Shown one piece after another: positions 36,153 to 44,904 of a stretch of 64,000 bases of DNA (positions are counted from its first letter, which is position 1; every line of letters begins with the position of its first letter). The DNA is taken from the NCBI RefSeq assembly GCF_020886115.1, contig NZ_AP025185.1, positions 1,426,001 to 1,490,000 of the forward strand, written 5' to 3'. The notes under the pieces were generated by a model that saw only the letters and a list, made by a program, of their open reading frames with translations, was not told the DNA's origin and made no database searches. The DNA is from Flavobacterium ammonificans. Lineage in GTDB: Bacteria > Bacteroidota > Bacteroidia > Flavobacteriales > Flavobacteriaceae. Made by a program: the position numbers and the translations under genes.

Positions 36153-36914
36153 CTATTTAGAGATTACTTTCTTTTTATACAACGGGAGAAAATAACTAAC
36201 AGTGTAGTTAAACCCAATTCCGAAATTTCCATTATAGGTCCTGTTAAATCCCGGAATGTATAAATTATCAAAACCGTCTGGTTTTTTATTGGTAACTAAT
36301 GTTTTTAATTGAACACTAAATCCAACAAAGACATTGTTAAACATTTTAGCCTTCATTCCGGTTACTACTTCAATCCAACTCGCACTTAAGCCATTGAATT
36401 CTTGATTGGCAGGAATTAGTGGTAATTCTCCCCAATAGGGATGCGGGTTATAAATTTTATATCCATTTAATTCTTGACTAAACGTACTGAATCCATAACG
36501 CAAACCAATTGAAATGATATTTTCCATATCCAACCAATTTTCATATAAATTGTAATCGAAACCCACTTTTAGGTACGAACCTTTGCTCGTTGATGTTAAT
36601 CGGTCGTCTTCAGTAGTTTTATTTTCATTTCCGAGTTCGGCTGCTAAAAAGTATTTTTTATTCCATCTAAAATCACCTGTAAGTTCTATTCCTTTATAGT
36701 TTTTATCATAAAAACCTCTTGAGAATTTAAATAGATCTATTCCTAATCGTAGTCCATAACGATCTTTTTTTACTGGAATGCTATCTTCAGTTTGTTCTAG
36801 GGCCTTAGTATCAAGATTTGCTTTTACAGTAGATTTTTCTTGTGCCTGCACTAAAGTGAACGCAACCAAAAAACAAACACTAGAAAAATAGTTTAATATG
36901 TGTTTCATTTTCAT
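36153..36914 (-). CDS. DUF6048-like protein
   Basis: A 253-residue secreted protein with a signal peptide (HILNYFSSVCFLVAFTLVQA cut before QEK). The rest looks like an outer-membrane beta-barrel: alternating strands such as YGLRLGIDLFKFSRGFYDKNYKGIELTGDFRWNKKYFLAAELG (in part YGLRLGIDLFKFSRG) and a C-terminal aromatic-rich end. It matches flavobacterial DUF6048. Its first 35 bases overlap the end of the DUF6452-like gene, so translation is likely coupled. Start may be the first or the second Met (MKMK). Confidence 0.78.
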   Translation of the reverse strand: MKMKHILNYFSSVCFLVAFTLVQAQEKSTVKANLDTKALEQTEDSIPVKKDRYGLRLGIDLFKFSRGFYDKNYKGIELTGDFRWNKKYFLAAELGNENKTTEDDRLTSTSKGSYLKVGFDYNLYENWLDMENIISIGLRYGFSTFSQELNGYKIYNPHPYWGELPLIPANQEFNGLSASWIEVVTGMKAKMFNNVFVGFSVQLKTLVTNKKPDGFDNLYIPGFNRTYNGNFGIGFNYTVSYFLPLYKKKVISK

Positions 36915-37416
36915 TTACTATTGTTGTTTTATCTACTGATATGAATCGGATCCACTTATTTGAAGATAATGCAGAGTGAATTATTGGATTTGTTGGTCGT
37001 AAAGTAAACGTAGTTTTGTAGCCACATGCTCTAGAGACAAATGTATTAGTTCGGGTATAATTGATTTGAATTTTGTCAGTAAATACCAAAGCAGGGTTTG
37101 TGTTACCCGAATTAAAAATCAAATCATAAGTGGAGATGTCCTGATCTACTTTCAACGGAATAGAAATCCTACTTCCATTGGTAACGTATTTTGAATCACC
37201 TATCGCATTTGGACTAAAGATAATCCCTTCGGTCATTCCTTCTCCAACCACTTTTAATTGCGATACATTCTTTACAACACTTGGATTATTGATGTCATAA
37301 AAAGTTAAAACCAATCGGGGAGTGGTAATTGTAGCAGCATCGCAAATGTCGTCTTTCTCACATCCTGAGAAAAACACCGACAGCAGTACAACTACAATAA
37401 GGATTCGTTTTTTCAT
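36880..37416 (-). CDS. DUF6452-like lipoprotein
   Basis: Start at the ATG at 37416 (MKKRILIVVVLLSVFFSGC), giving 178 residues with the lipobox Cys at 19. It is followed by EKDDICDAATITTPRLVLTFYD (in part CDAATITTPRLVLTFYD), which matches DUF6452. Function unknown. In Flavobacteria it usually stands next to DUF6048 and rlmD, as here; a surface or envelope role is inferred from the lipid anchor. Confidence 0.78.
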   Translation of the reverse strand: MKKRILIVVVLLSVFFSGCEKDDICDAATITTPRLVLTFYDINNPSVVKNVSQLKVVGEGMTEGIIFSPNAIGDSKYVTNGSRISIPLKVDQDISTYDLIFNSGNTNPALVFTDKIQINYTRTNTFVSRACGYKTTFTLRPTNPIIHSALSSNKWIRFISVDKTTIVNENETHIKLFF

Positions 37417-37420
37417 TTGA

Positions 37421-38833
37421 TTATCGTTTCTCCAAAAGTACAACATTTTCTACGTGATGCGTTTGCGGGAACATGTCCACAGGACGCACACGGGTTACTT
37501 TGTATTTTTCGTCCATTAATGCCAAGTCACGTGCTTGTGTAGCTGAGTTGCAACTAACATACACCACTTTTTGAGGTTCAATTTTAAGAATTTGCTCAAT
37601 AACATCTTTGTGCATTCCGTCTCTAGGTGGGTCAGTAATAATCACATCTGGTTTACCGTGTTGCGCGATAAAACTTTCGTTAAAAACCACTTTCATGTCT
37701 CCCACGAAAAACTCACAATTGGTAATTTCGTTGCGTTTGGCATTGACTTTAGCATCGCTAATAGCTTCCAGAACGCTTTCTACACCAATTACTTTTTTAG
37801 CGTTTTTAGATACAAATTGCGCAATAGTTCCTGTACCTGTATATAAATCATATACGGTTTCATTTCCTGTAAGTCCAGCAAAATCGCGTGTTATCTTGTA
37901 CAATTCGTAGGCTTGATCGGAATTGGTTTGGTAAAAAGATTTGGCATTTATGCTAAATTTCAAACCTTCCATTTCTTCCAAAATGTAATCACGACCTTTA
38001 TATAGTTGGATATTGGTATCGTATAAAGTATCGTTTGCTTTATTATTCACCACAAATTGAAGCGAAGTAATTTGAGGGAATTTTTTGTAAATATGATCTA
38101 AAATTAATTCTCTATTGGCTTTATCATCTTCAAAAAACTGAATCAAAACCATGATTTCTCCGGTTGAAGCAGTTCGTAACATTAACGTACGCAACAAACC
38201 TTCGTGCGCTCTTGGGTTGAAGAAAGTCAATCCGTTTTCATTAGCAAAAGCCCTAATCTCATTACGAATTGCATTAGAAGGATCTTCTTGTAAATGACAT
38301 TTGTTGATGTCTAAGATTTTGTCCCACATTTTTGGAATGTGAAATCCTAACGCATTTCGATTGCCTAAGTCTTCGGTACTTTCGATTTCTTTTTCGGTTA
38401 ACCAACGGCTATTCGAGAATGAAAATTCCATTTTGTTTCTGTAAAAGAATTGTTTCTCTGAACCTAAGATGGGATCAAATTCTGGAAGTTCAATTTTTCC
38501 AATACGTTGCAAATGGTTTTTTACCTCATTTTGTTTGTAAAACAATTGTTGGCTGTAGTTCATATTTTGCCATTTACAACCACCACAAACTCCAAAATGT
38601 TCACAAATAGGTTCTATTCGATGTTCTGAAAGTTCGTGAAACTTTACTGCTTTTCCTTCGTAAAAAGCCTTACGTTTCTTGAATGTTTGCACATCTACAA
38701 CGTCTCCAGGAACTACATTAGGGATAAAAATTACTTTTCCGTCGGGCGCTTTTGCTACCGATACGCCTTTTGCACCAGCATCAAGGACTTTTATTTGATG
38801 AAAGACAACTTTGTCTGTATTTTTTCTTGCCAT
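37421..38833 (-). CDS. rlmD: 23S rRNA (uracil-5-)-methyltransferase RlmD
   Basis: A 470-residue methyltransferase that makes m5U1939 in 23S rRNA. A TRAM domain is at about 1-65, the 4Fe-4S cysteines are in EPICEHFGVCGGCKWQ (about 75-90) with a fourth in NKCHLQ near 180, the SAM motif YDLYTGTGTIAQFV is at about 328-341, and the catalytic Cys is in VVYVSCNSATQARD near 433-446. The GMHKDV loop precedes it. Length is as expected. It is the first gene of the rlmD-DUF6452-DUF6048 unit. Confidence 0.94.
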   Translation of the reverse strand: MARKNTDKVVFHQIKVLDAGAKGVSVAKAPDGKVIFIPNVVPGDVVDVQTFKKRKAFYEGKAVKFHELSEHRIEPICEHFGVCGGCKWQNMNYSQQLFYKQNEVKNHLQRIGKIELPEFDPILGSEKQFFYRNKMEFSFSNSRWLTEKEIESTEDLGNRNALGFHIPKMWDKILDINKCHLQEDPSNAIRNEIRAFANENGLTFFNPRAHEGLLRTLMLRTASTGEIMVLIQFFEDDKANRELILDHIYKKFPQITSLQFVVNNKANDTLYDTNIQLYKGRDYILEEMEGLKFSINAKSFYQTNSDQAYELYKITRDFAGLTGNETVYDLYTGTGTIAQFVSKNAKKVIGVESVLEAISDAKVNAKRNEITNCEFFVGDMKVVFNESFIAQHGKPDVIITDPPRDGMHKDVIEQILKIEPQKVVYVSCNSATQARDLALMDEKYKVTRVRPVDMFPQTHHVENVVLLEKR

Positions 38834-38935
38834 AGCGCAAAAATAAGTGTTTGAATGGTTTTATAAATTCAATTTGGCAAAATTTTTTAAAAAGGATTCA
38901 AATTAGCCTATCTTTGCCGACTGAAAAAAGCCATT

Positions 38936-40066
38936 ATGAAGTTTGATTTATTACAAAAAGATCCACAATCGAAAGCTAGAGCTGGAAGTATCACTACTGA
39001 TCACGGGGTGATTCAAACTCCTATTTTTATGCCTGTTGGGACAGTTGCTTCTGTTAAAGGAGTGCACCAACGCGAATTGAAAAACGATATTAATCCTGAT
39101 ATTATTTTAGGGAATACTTATCATTTGTATTTGCGTCCTCAAACCGAAATTTTAGAAAAAGCAGGTGGCTTGCATAAATTTATGAATTGGGATCGTAATA
39201 TTTTGACTGATTCGGGCGGTTACCAAGTATATTCTCTTTCGGCAAACCGAAAAATTAAAGAAGAAGGGGTGAAATTCAAATCGCATATTGATGGTTCGTA
39301 CCACTTTTTTACACCTGAAAATGTAATGGAAATTCAACGTACAATTGGGGCCGATATTATTATGGCTTTTGACGAATGTACACCATATCCTTGTGATTAT
39401 AATTATGCCAAACGCTCAATGCACATGACGCACCGTTGGTTGGATCGTTGTATCAATCATTTGGATAATTTACCTTTCAAATACGGTTACGAACAAACTT
39501 TCTTTCCAATAGTTCAAGGAAGTACCTATAAAGATTTAAGAAGACAATCAGCAGAATATATTGCTAATTCTGGTCAGCAAGGAAATGCGATTGGCGGACT
39601 TTCAGTAGGAGAACCTGCAGAAGAAATGTATGCCATGACGGAAGTAGTTTGCGAAATCTTGCCTGAAGACAAACCGCGTTATTTGATGGGCGTAGGAACT
39701 CCTATTAACATTTTGGAAAATATTGCTCTGGGAATCGATATGTTTGATTGCGTAATGCCAACTCGTAATGCTAGAAACGGGATGTTATTTACTGCTAATG
39801 GAACAATCAATATCAAAAATAAAAAGTGGGAAGCTGATTTTTCTCCCATTGATGAAATGGGAATCACTTTTGTAGATACTGAATATACGAAAGCTTACTT
39901 ACGTCATTTATTCGCTGCTAATGAATTTCTTGGAAAACAAATTGCAACCATTCACAACTTAGGATTTTATATGTGGTTGGTTCGCGAAGCAAGAAAGCAT
40001 ATCTTAGCAGGAGATTTTAAACCATGGAAAGAAATGATGGTTAAAAATATGAGCCAACGATTATAA
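38936..40066 (+). CDS. tgt: Queuine tRNA-ribosyltransferase without zinc cysteines
   Basis: A 376-residue TGT, which exchanges guanine-34 of some tRNAs for preQ1. Substrate blocks are intact: DSGGYQVYS at about 92-100 (catalytic Asp), IVQGSTYKDLR, GGLSVGEP and DCVMPTRNARNG (about 270-281, nucleophile Asp). In the usual enzyme the zinc ligands follow as C-x-C-x2-C and a His 31 residues after the first Cys. Here they are Gly309, Thr311 and Asp314, in PIDEMGITFVDTEYT, while His340 (TIHNL) stays at the right distance. The enzyme therefore should have lost zinc. The next gene starts after 7 bases. A -7 element TATCTTTG is at 38909-38916. Confidence 0.92.
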   Translation: MKFDLLQKDPQSKARAGSITTDHGVIQTPIFMPVGTVASVKGVHQRELKNDINPDIILGNTYHLYLRPQTEILEKAGGLHKFMNWDRNILTDSGGYQVYSLSANRKIKEEGVKFKSHIDGSYHFFTPENVMEIQRTIGADIIMAFDECTPYPCDYNYAKRSMHMTHRWLDRCINHLDNLPFKYGYEQTFFPIVQGSTYKDLRRQSAEYIANSGQQGNAIGGLSVGEPAEEMYAMTEVVCEILPEDKPRYLMGVGTPINILENIALGIDMFDCVMPTRNARNGMLFTANGTINIKNKKWEADFSPIDEMGITFVDTEYTKAYLRHLFAANEFLGKQIATIHNLGFYMWLVREARKHILAGDFKPWKEMMVKNMSQRL

Positions 40067-40073
40067 TTTTCTC

Positions 40074-41168
40074 ATGAATAAATTAACAATTCTAGATCAA
40101 TATATTTTAAAGCGGTATTTAGCCACTTTTTCTGTGATGCTATTGTTGTTTATTCCAATTGGAATTGTTGTTGATGTATCGGAGAAGGTTAACATGATGA
40201 TCAAAAATCAAGTCCCTTTCAATAAAATTGCTATCTACTATTTTCATTTTACCATTTATTGGGCGAATATGTTATTTCCGATATTTTTGTTTTTATCGGT
40301 AATTTGGTTTACATCAAAGTTAGCAAACAACACTGAAATTATTGCTATTTTAAGTTCAGGAATATCTTTTACACGTTTTTTAAGACCTTTTATTATTGGC
40401 GCTTCTATAGTTTCATTCGTGGTTTTAATTATGGGCTTTTATTTGGTTCCCATTGCCAGTGAAGGATTTAATAATTTTAGATATACGTATTTAAAAACAG
40501 GCGGTCAACAATTAATGCAGGGCGATAATACTGATGTATATAGGCAAATTAGTGACACTGAATTCATCTATGTTAATAGCTTTAATACCGAAACTAAAAC
40601 CGCTTATAATTTTTCATTGGAAAACTGTAATAATGAAAAATTGGTATACAAAATTACAGCCTCTCGAATTCAATGGAATCCAAAAGAGAAAAACTACACT
40701 CTTTTTGAATATACTAAAAGAACAGTTGGTCCATTAGGTGATAAGATTGAAAAAGCGCCCGAGAAAAAAAAGAAATTTAAATTTGATCTAGAAGATTTAG
40801 CTCCTGTAGTTTATATAGCGGAAACTCTTCCCTTGGGAAAATTAAACGAGTTCATCGATAAAGAAAAGAAAAGAGGATCTTCTAATATCAATATGTATTT
40901 GGTTGTTTACTATAAAAAATTTAGCATTCCTATTTCTGCGTTTATTCTAACAATAATTGCAGTCTCAGTTTCAGCAATGAAACGAAGAGGTGGAATGGGT
41001 ATGAATTTAGCTATCGGAATTGCAGTGGCATTTTCATATGTGTTTTTCGATAAAATTTTTGGTGTTTTGGCTGAGAAAACAAGTTTTTCACCTTTTATTG
41101 CTGTCTGGACACCCAATTTATTTTTTGGAATCCTAGCTTTTTACTTATTACGAAATGCGAAACGATAA
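40074..41168 (+). CDS. LptF/LptG family permease
   Basis: A 364-residue inner-membrane protein with about six hydrophobic helices: LDQYILKRYLATFSVMLLLFIPIGIVV (in part ILKRYLATFSVMLLLFIPIGI) near the N terminus, two more near 60-110, a large periplasmic domain at about 120-270, and three C-terminal helices. This is the LptF/LptG topology used for lipopolysaccharide export. Only one permease gene is here, and its partner is elsewhere. It lies 7 bases after tgt and overlaps the EamA-type gene by 14 bases. Confidence 0.87.
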   Translation: MNKLTILDQYILKRYLATFSVMLLLFIPIGIVVDVSEKVNMMIKNQVPFNKIAIYYFHFTIYWANMLFPIFLFLSVIWFTSKLANNTEIIAILSSGISFTRFLRPFIIGASIVSFVVLIMGFYLVPIASEGFNNFRYTYLKTGGQQLMQGDNTDVYRQISDTEFIYVNSFNTETKTAYNFSLENCNNEKLVYKITASRIQWNPKEKNYTLFEYTKRTVGPLGDKIEKAPEKKKKFKFDLEDLAPVVYIAETLPLGKLNEFIDKEKKRGSSNINMYLVVYYKKFSIPISAFILTIIAVSVSAMKRRGGMGMNLAIGIAVAFSYVFFDKIFGVLAEKTSFSPFIAVWTPNLFFGILAFYLLRNAKR

Positions 41169-42039
41169 TTTAACAAGTTACCTTAACCTTCATTTAATTG
41201 TTTTTATATGGGGTTTTACCGCTATTTTAGGTGCTTTAATTACTATTCCTGCTGATAATTTAGTTTGGTATCGAATGGTGTTAGCAAGTGGATTCTTAGG
41301 TTTGTTTTTAATTGTAAAGAAAAAATCATTTTGTATTCCAATTAAAGAGTTGATGCAATTGGTTTTCGTAGGGTTATTGATCGCCTTGCATTGGATTTTC
41401 TTTTTTCAAGCCATACATATTTCTAATGTATCCATAACACTTTCTGTTTTTTCCTTAGGTGCTTTTTTTGCGTCATTATTAGAACCCATTTTTTACGGGA
41501 GAAAGGTTTTGTGGTACGAAGTGTTTTTTGGTTTAATAATAATAGCAGGATTGTTTTTGATTCTTCAAGTAGAAAGCGGCTATATATATGGGTTTTATTA
41601 TGCTTTGGTATCGATTATTTTAGGGGTTTTATTTACATTAATCAATGGAAAGTTGATAGCGAAACACGACCCATCAGTAATAACATTTTATGAATTCCTC
41701 TCGGGGGTATTTTTCATATCTTTTTATTTTATTTTTCAAGGAAAGTTTACACTTGATTTTTTTGTTTTGTCTCTCAATAATTGGTTTTTCCTTTTTATTT
41801 TGGCTTCCGTTTGTACGGCATATGCTTTTACAGCTTCGGTAAAAGTAATGCGTAAATTAACCCCTTACACGGTTATGCTAACCACTAATTTAGAGCCGGT
41901 TTACGGAATTGTACTTGCGTATTTTATCATTGGTGGAAAAGAAAAAATGAGTACAGAATTTTATATCGGAGCCTTAATAATTGTAATCACCGTGATTTTA
42001 AATGGGATAATTAAACATTATTACAAACCAAAAAAGTAG
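41155..42039 (+). CDS. DMT superfamily transporter (EamA)
   Basis: A 294-residue membrane protein with about ten hydrophobic helices in two EamA repeats (about 10-130 and 145-285), typical of drug/metabolite transporters. The substrate is unknown. Its start overlaps the end of the LptF/G gene by 14 bases. Confidence 0.88.
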   Translation: MRNDNLTSYLNLHLIVFIWGFTAILGALITIPADNLVWYRMVLASGFLGLFLIVKKKSFCIPIKELMQLVFVGLLIALHWIFFFQAIHISNVSITLSVFSLGAFFASLLEPIFYGRKVLWYEVFFGLIIIAGLFLILQVESGYIYGFYYALVSIILGVLFTLINGKLIAKHDPSVITFYEFLSGVFFISFYFIFQGKFTLDFFVLSLNNWFFLFILASVCTAYAFTASVKVMRKLTPYTVMLTTNLEPVYGIVLAYFIIGGKEKMSTEFYIGALIIVITVILNGIIKHYYKPKK

Positions 42040-42102
42040 TCAAAATCGAACTAGTTTTTATACTTAAATGGTAAATAACAACTATCAAACGATTTTAAAT
42101 TT

Positions 42103-42110
42103 TATATTTG
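42103..42110 (+). promoter_or_regulatory. -7 element of accA
   Basis: TATATTTG at 42103-42110, giving a leader of about 30 bases before the ATG at 42148. No clear TTTG is found at the usual distance upstream. Confidence 0.55.
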
Positions 42111-42147
42111 CATCTCTAATCGAAAAAATAAATAACACAGTAACTCC

Positions 42148-43101
42148 ATGGAATATTTAGATTTTGAACTTCCAATAAAAGAACTAGAAGATCAGTTAGA
42201 AAAATGTGTTGTAATTGGTAAAGAATCTGATGTAGATGTAACCAATACGTGCAAACAAATCAATAAAAAGTTAGAAGAAACAAAACGTAATATATACAAA
42301 AACTTAACAGCTTGGCAACGCGTTCAATTGTCAAGACATCCTAATAGACCTTATACTTTAGACCATATTCATGCGCTTTGTGGTGATACTTTTTTAGAAT
42401 TGCATGGAGATCGTGGGTTCAAAGATGATAAAGCAATGGTGGGTGGATTAGGTAAAATTGCGGGTCAATCGTTTATGATTATTGGTCAACAAAAAGGATA
42501 CAATACTAAAACTCGTCAATACCGTAACTTCGGGATGGCTAATCCAGAAGGATACAGAAAAGCATTACGTTTAATGAAAATGGCAGAGAAATTTGGTATT
42601 CCTGTGGTGACTTTAGTGGACACACCGGGAGCTTATCCAGGTTTAGAAGCTGAAGAACGCGGACAAGGGGAAGCGATTGCTAGAAATATCTTCGAGATGG
42701 TTCGCTTAAAAGTTCCTGTAATTACAATTATTGTAGGAGAAGGTGCTTCTGGTGGTGCTTTAGGAATTGGTGTGGGGGATAGAGTGTATATGTTAGAGAA
42801 TACTTGGTATTCTGTAATTTCACCAGAATCATGTTCGTCTATCCTTTGGAAAAGTTGGGAGTACAAAGAACAAGCTGCCGAAGCTTTGAAATTGACTTCT
42901 TCTGATATGAAAAAGCAAAAATTAATTGACGATATTATTCCAGAGCCTTTAGGAGGAGCGCATTTTGATAGAGAGAGTACATTTAAAACTGTAGAGCAAT
43001 ATATCATGAAAGGCTACAACGAGTTGAAAGACTTATCAACAGAAGATTTATTAGCCCAACGATACGAGAAATACCTTGCAATGGGGCATTTTAAAGACTA
43101 A
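42148..43101 (+). CDS. accA: Acetyl-CoA carboxylase carboxyltransferase subunit alpha
   Basis: A 317-residue subunit of normal length that, with AccD, transfers CO2 from carboxybiotin to acetyl-CoA for fatty-acid synthesis. The crotonase-like fold shows [56 protein letters not shown] (in part [12 protein letters not shown]), [12 protein letters not shown] and [15 protein letters not shown] (about 199-213). A terminator follows 22 bases after the stop codon. Confidence 0.96.
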   Translation: MEYLDFELPIKELEDQLEKCVVIGKESDVDVTNTCKQINKKLEETKRNIYKNLTAWQRVQLSRHPNRPYTLDHIHALCGDTFLELHGDRGFKDDKAMVGGLGKIAGQSFMIIGQQKGYNTKTRQYRNFGMANPEGYRKALRLMKMAEKFGIPVVTLVDTPGAYPGLEAEERGQGEAIARNIFEMVRLKVPVITIIVGEGASGGALGIGVGDRVYMLENTWYSVISPESCSSILWKSWEYKEQAAEALKLTSSDMKKQKLIDDIIPEPLGGAHFDRESTFKTVEQYIMKGYNELKDLSTEDLLAQRYEKYLAMGHFKD

Positions 43102-43123
43102 TAATCTTACAAAAATTCAGTTT

Positions 43124-43154
43124 ATCCGAAACCTTACAGTTTCGGATTTTTTTT
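43124..43154 (+). terminator. Terminator after accA
   Basis: Stem ATCCGAAAC (43124-43132), loop CTTACA, stem GTTTCGGAT (43139-43147), followed by a T run. Confidence 0.93.
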
Positions 43155-43242
43155 GACTTATAAACAAAAAATAGTTAGTTATCAACATTCTTTTGTAATA
43201 AGTCCTTGTCTACTTTTTTTTAATTTTTCTTATTTTCGCTAC

Positions 43243-44787
43243 ATGGAAAATTTTAGGAATATAGCGCCAGTTAAGGTAGATAAGACAACTATCATTAATC
43301 TCGAAAAAGGGAAATTACCTCCACAGGTTTTAGATCTTGAAGAGGCTGTATTGGGGGCAATGATGATTGATAAAAAAGGAGTGGATGAGGTAATTGATAT
43401 TTTACAAGCCGATGCCTTTTATAAAGATGCTCACAAACATATTTTTGAAGCAATTGTTCAATTGTTTACAGAAACCCAACCTATTGACTTATTAACAGTT
43501 TCGGCTCAGCTTAAAAAGAATGGAAAATTAGACTTAGCCGGTGGTGATTATTATTTGATTCAGTTGACTCAAAAAATTTCCTCTTCGGCACATATCGAAT
43601 TTCACTCAAGAATTATTTTACAAAAATTCATCCAGCGAAGCTTGATCCGAATATCCTCTGAAATTATAGAAGATTCGTATGACGAAACTACAGATGTATT
43701 CGATTTGTTGGATCGAGCTGAATCTAAATTGTATGAAGTAACGCAAGGAAACATTAAACGTAGTTCTGAAACTGCACAAAGTTTAGTTTTACAAGCCAAG
43801 AAAAGAATTGAAGAGATTGCTGGTCAAGAAGGATTAAGTGGAGTGGCGACTGGTTTTGAAAAATTGGACAAGATTACTTCGGGTTGGCAACCAAGCGATT
43901 TGATTATTATTGCAGCTAGACCTGCGATGGGAAAAACCGCTTTTGTTTTGTCTATGGCGCGAAATATGGCTATTGATTTTGGAATGCCAGTTGCGCTATT
44001 TTCTTTAGAGATGGCGTCTGTACAATTGATTACACGTTTGATTTCTTCGGAAACAGGTTTGTCATCTGAAAAATTGCGTACAGGAAAATTAGAAAAACAC
44101 GAATGGGAACAATTGAGTACTAAAGTAAAGAATCTTGAAAAAGCACCATTATATATTGACGATACGCCATCGCTTTCTATTTTTGATTTAAGGGCCAAAG
44201 CGAGACGTTTAGTCTCTCAGCACGGCATTAGAATCATCATTGTCGATTATTTACAATTGATGACTGCTGGAGGAAACGGAAAAGGTGGTGGAAATAGAGA
44301 GCAAGAAATCTCAACTATTTCTCGAAATTTAAAAGCATTAGCCAAAGAATTGAATGTTCCAGTTATTGCACTTTCGCAATTATCGCGTGCGGTGGAAACT
44401 CGTGGTTCAAGTAAGAGACCTTTGTTGTCTGACTTGCGTGAATCGGGAGCGATTGAGCAAGATGCCGATATTGTTTCGTTCTTATACCGTCCTGAATATT
44501 ATAAAATTGACGAATGGGATGATGATGAAGCTTCGCCAACTGCTGGTCAAGCCGAGATTATGATCGCCAAGCACCGTAATGGTAGTATCGAAAATGTTCG
44601 TTTGAAATTTATTGGTCACTTAGGGAAATTCGACAATTTAGATGATTATTCAGGTAGTTTTGATGACTTACCTTCTAGTATGAATAGTGACGATAATCTA
44701 TTTATTACTAAAAACTTGCCGTCGGCAAATGAAGCCTTTGGTAGTAATCTAAATGACGATGATGAGGACAGTGATGTTCCGTTTTAA
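43243..44787 (+). CDS. dnaB: Replicative DNA helicase DnaB
   Basis: Start at the ATG at 43243 (MENFRNIAPVKVDKT), giving 514 residues. The longer frame would start with TTG at the foot of the accA terminator. The N-terminal domain (about 27-125, LPPQVLDLEEAVLGAMMID) is followed by the RecA-like core with Walker A IIIAARPAMGKTAF (about 224-237), FSLEM, the Walker B VDYLQLM (about 332-338), LSQLSRAVETR (about 378-388) and SDLRESGAIEQDAD. The acidic tail ends in DSDVPF, usual in Bacteroidota. It unwinds DNA at the fork. Confidence 0.95.
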   Translation: MENFRNIAPVKVDKTTIINLEKGKLPPQVLDLEEAVLGAMMIDKKGVDEVIDILQADAFYKDAHKHIFEAIVQLFTETQPIDLLTVSAQLKKNGKLDLAGGDYYLIQLTQKISSSAHIEFHSRIILQKFIQRSLIRISSEIIEDSYDETTDVFDLLDRAESKLYEVTQGNIKRSSETAQSLVLQAKKRIEEIAGQEGLSGVATGFEKLDKITSGWQPSDLIIIAARPAMGKTAFVLSMARNMAIDFGMPVALFSLEMASVQLITRLISSETGLSSEKLRTGKLEKHEWEQLSTKVKNLEKAPLYIDDTPSLSIFDLRAKARRLVSQHGIRIIIVDYLQLMTAGGNGKGGGNREQEISTISRNLKALAKELNVPVIALSQLSRAVETRGSSKRPLLSDLRESGAIEQDADIVSFLYRPEYYKIDEWDDDEASPTAGQAEIMIAKHRNGSIENVRLKFIGHLGKFDNLDDYSGSFDDLPSSMNSDDNLFITKNLPSANEAFGSNLNDDDEDSDVPF

Positions 44788-44883
44788 GAATATTAGATAG
44801 TTAGAATTTAAGATTAATGGATTAAGTTATCTTGGATTAAATTATGTAAATTAGGTGTAAATAAGTTCATTAACTTAACTATT

Positions 44884-44891
44884 TATCTTTG
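44884..44891 (+). promoter_or_regulatory. -7 element of the gene at 44905
   Basis: TATCTTTG at 44884-44891, giving a leader of about 7 bases before the ATG at 44905. No strong TTTG upstream. Confidence 0.45.
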
Positions 44892-44904
44892 AAATAAAAA
44901 CACC

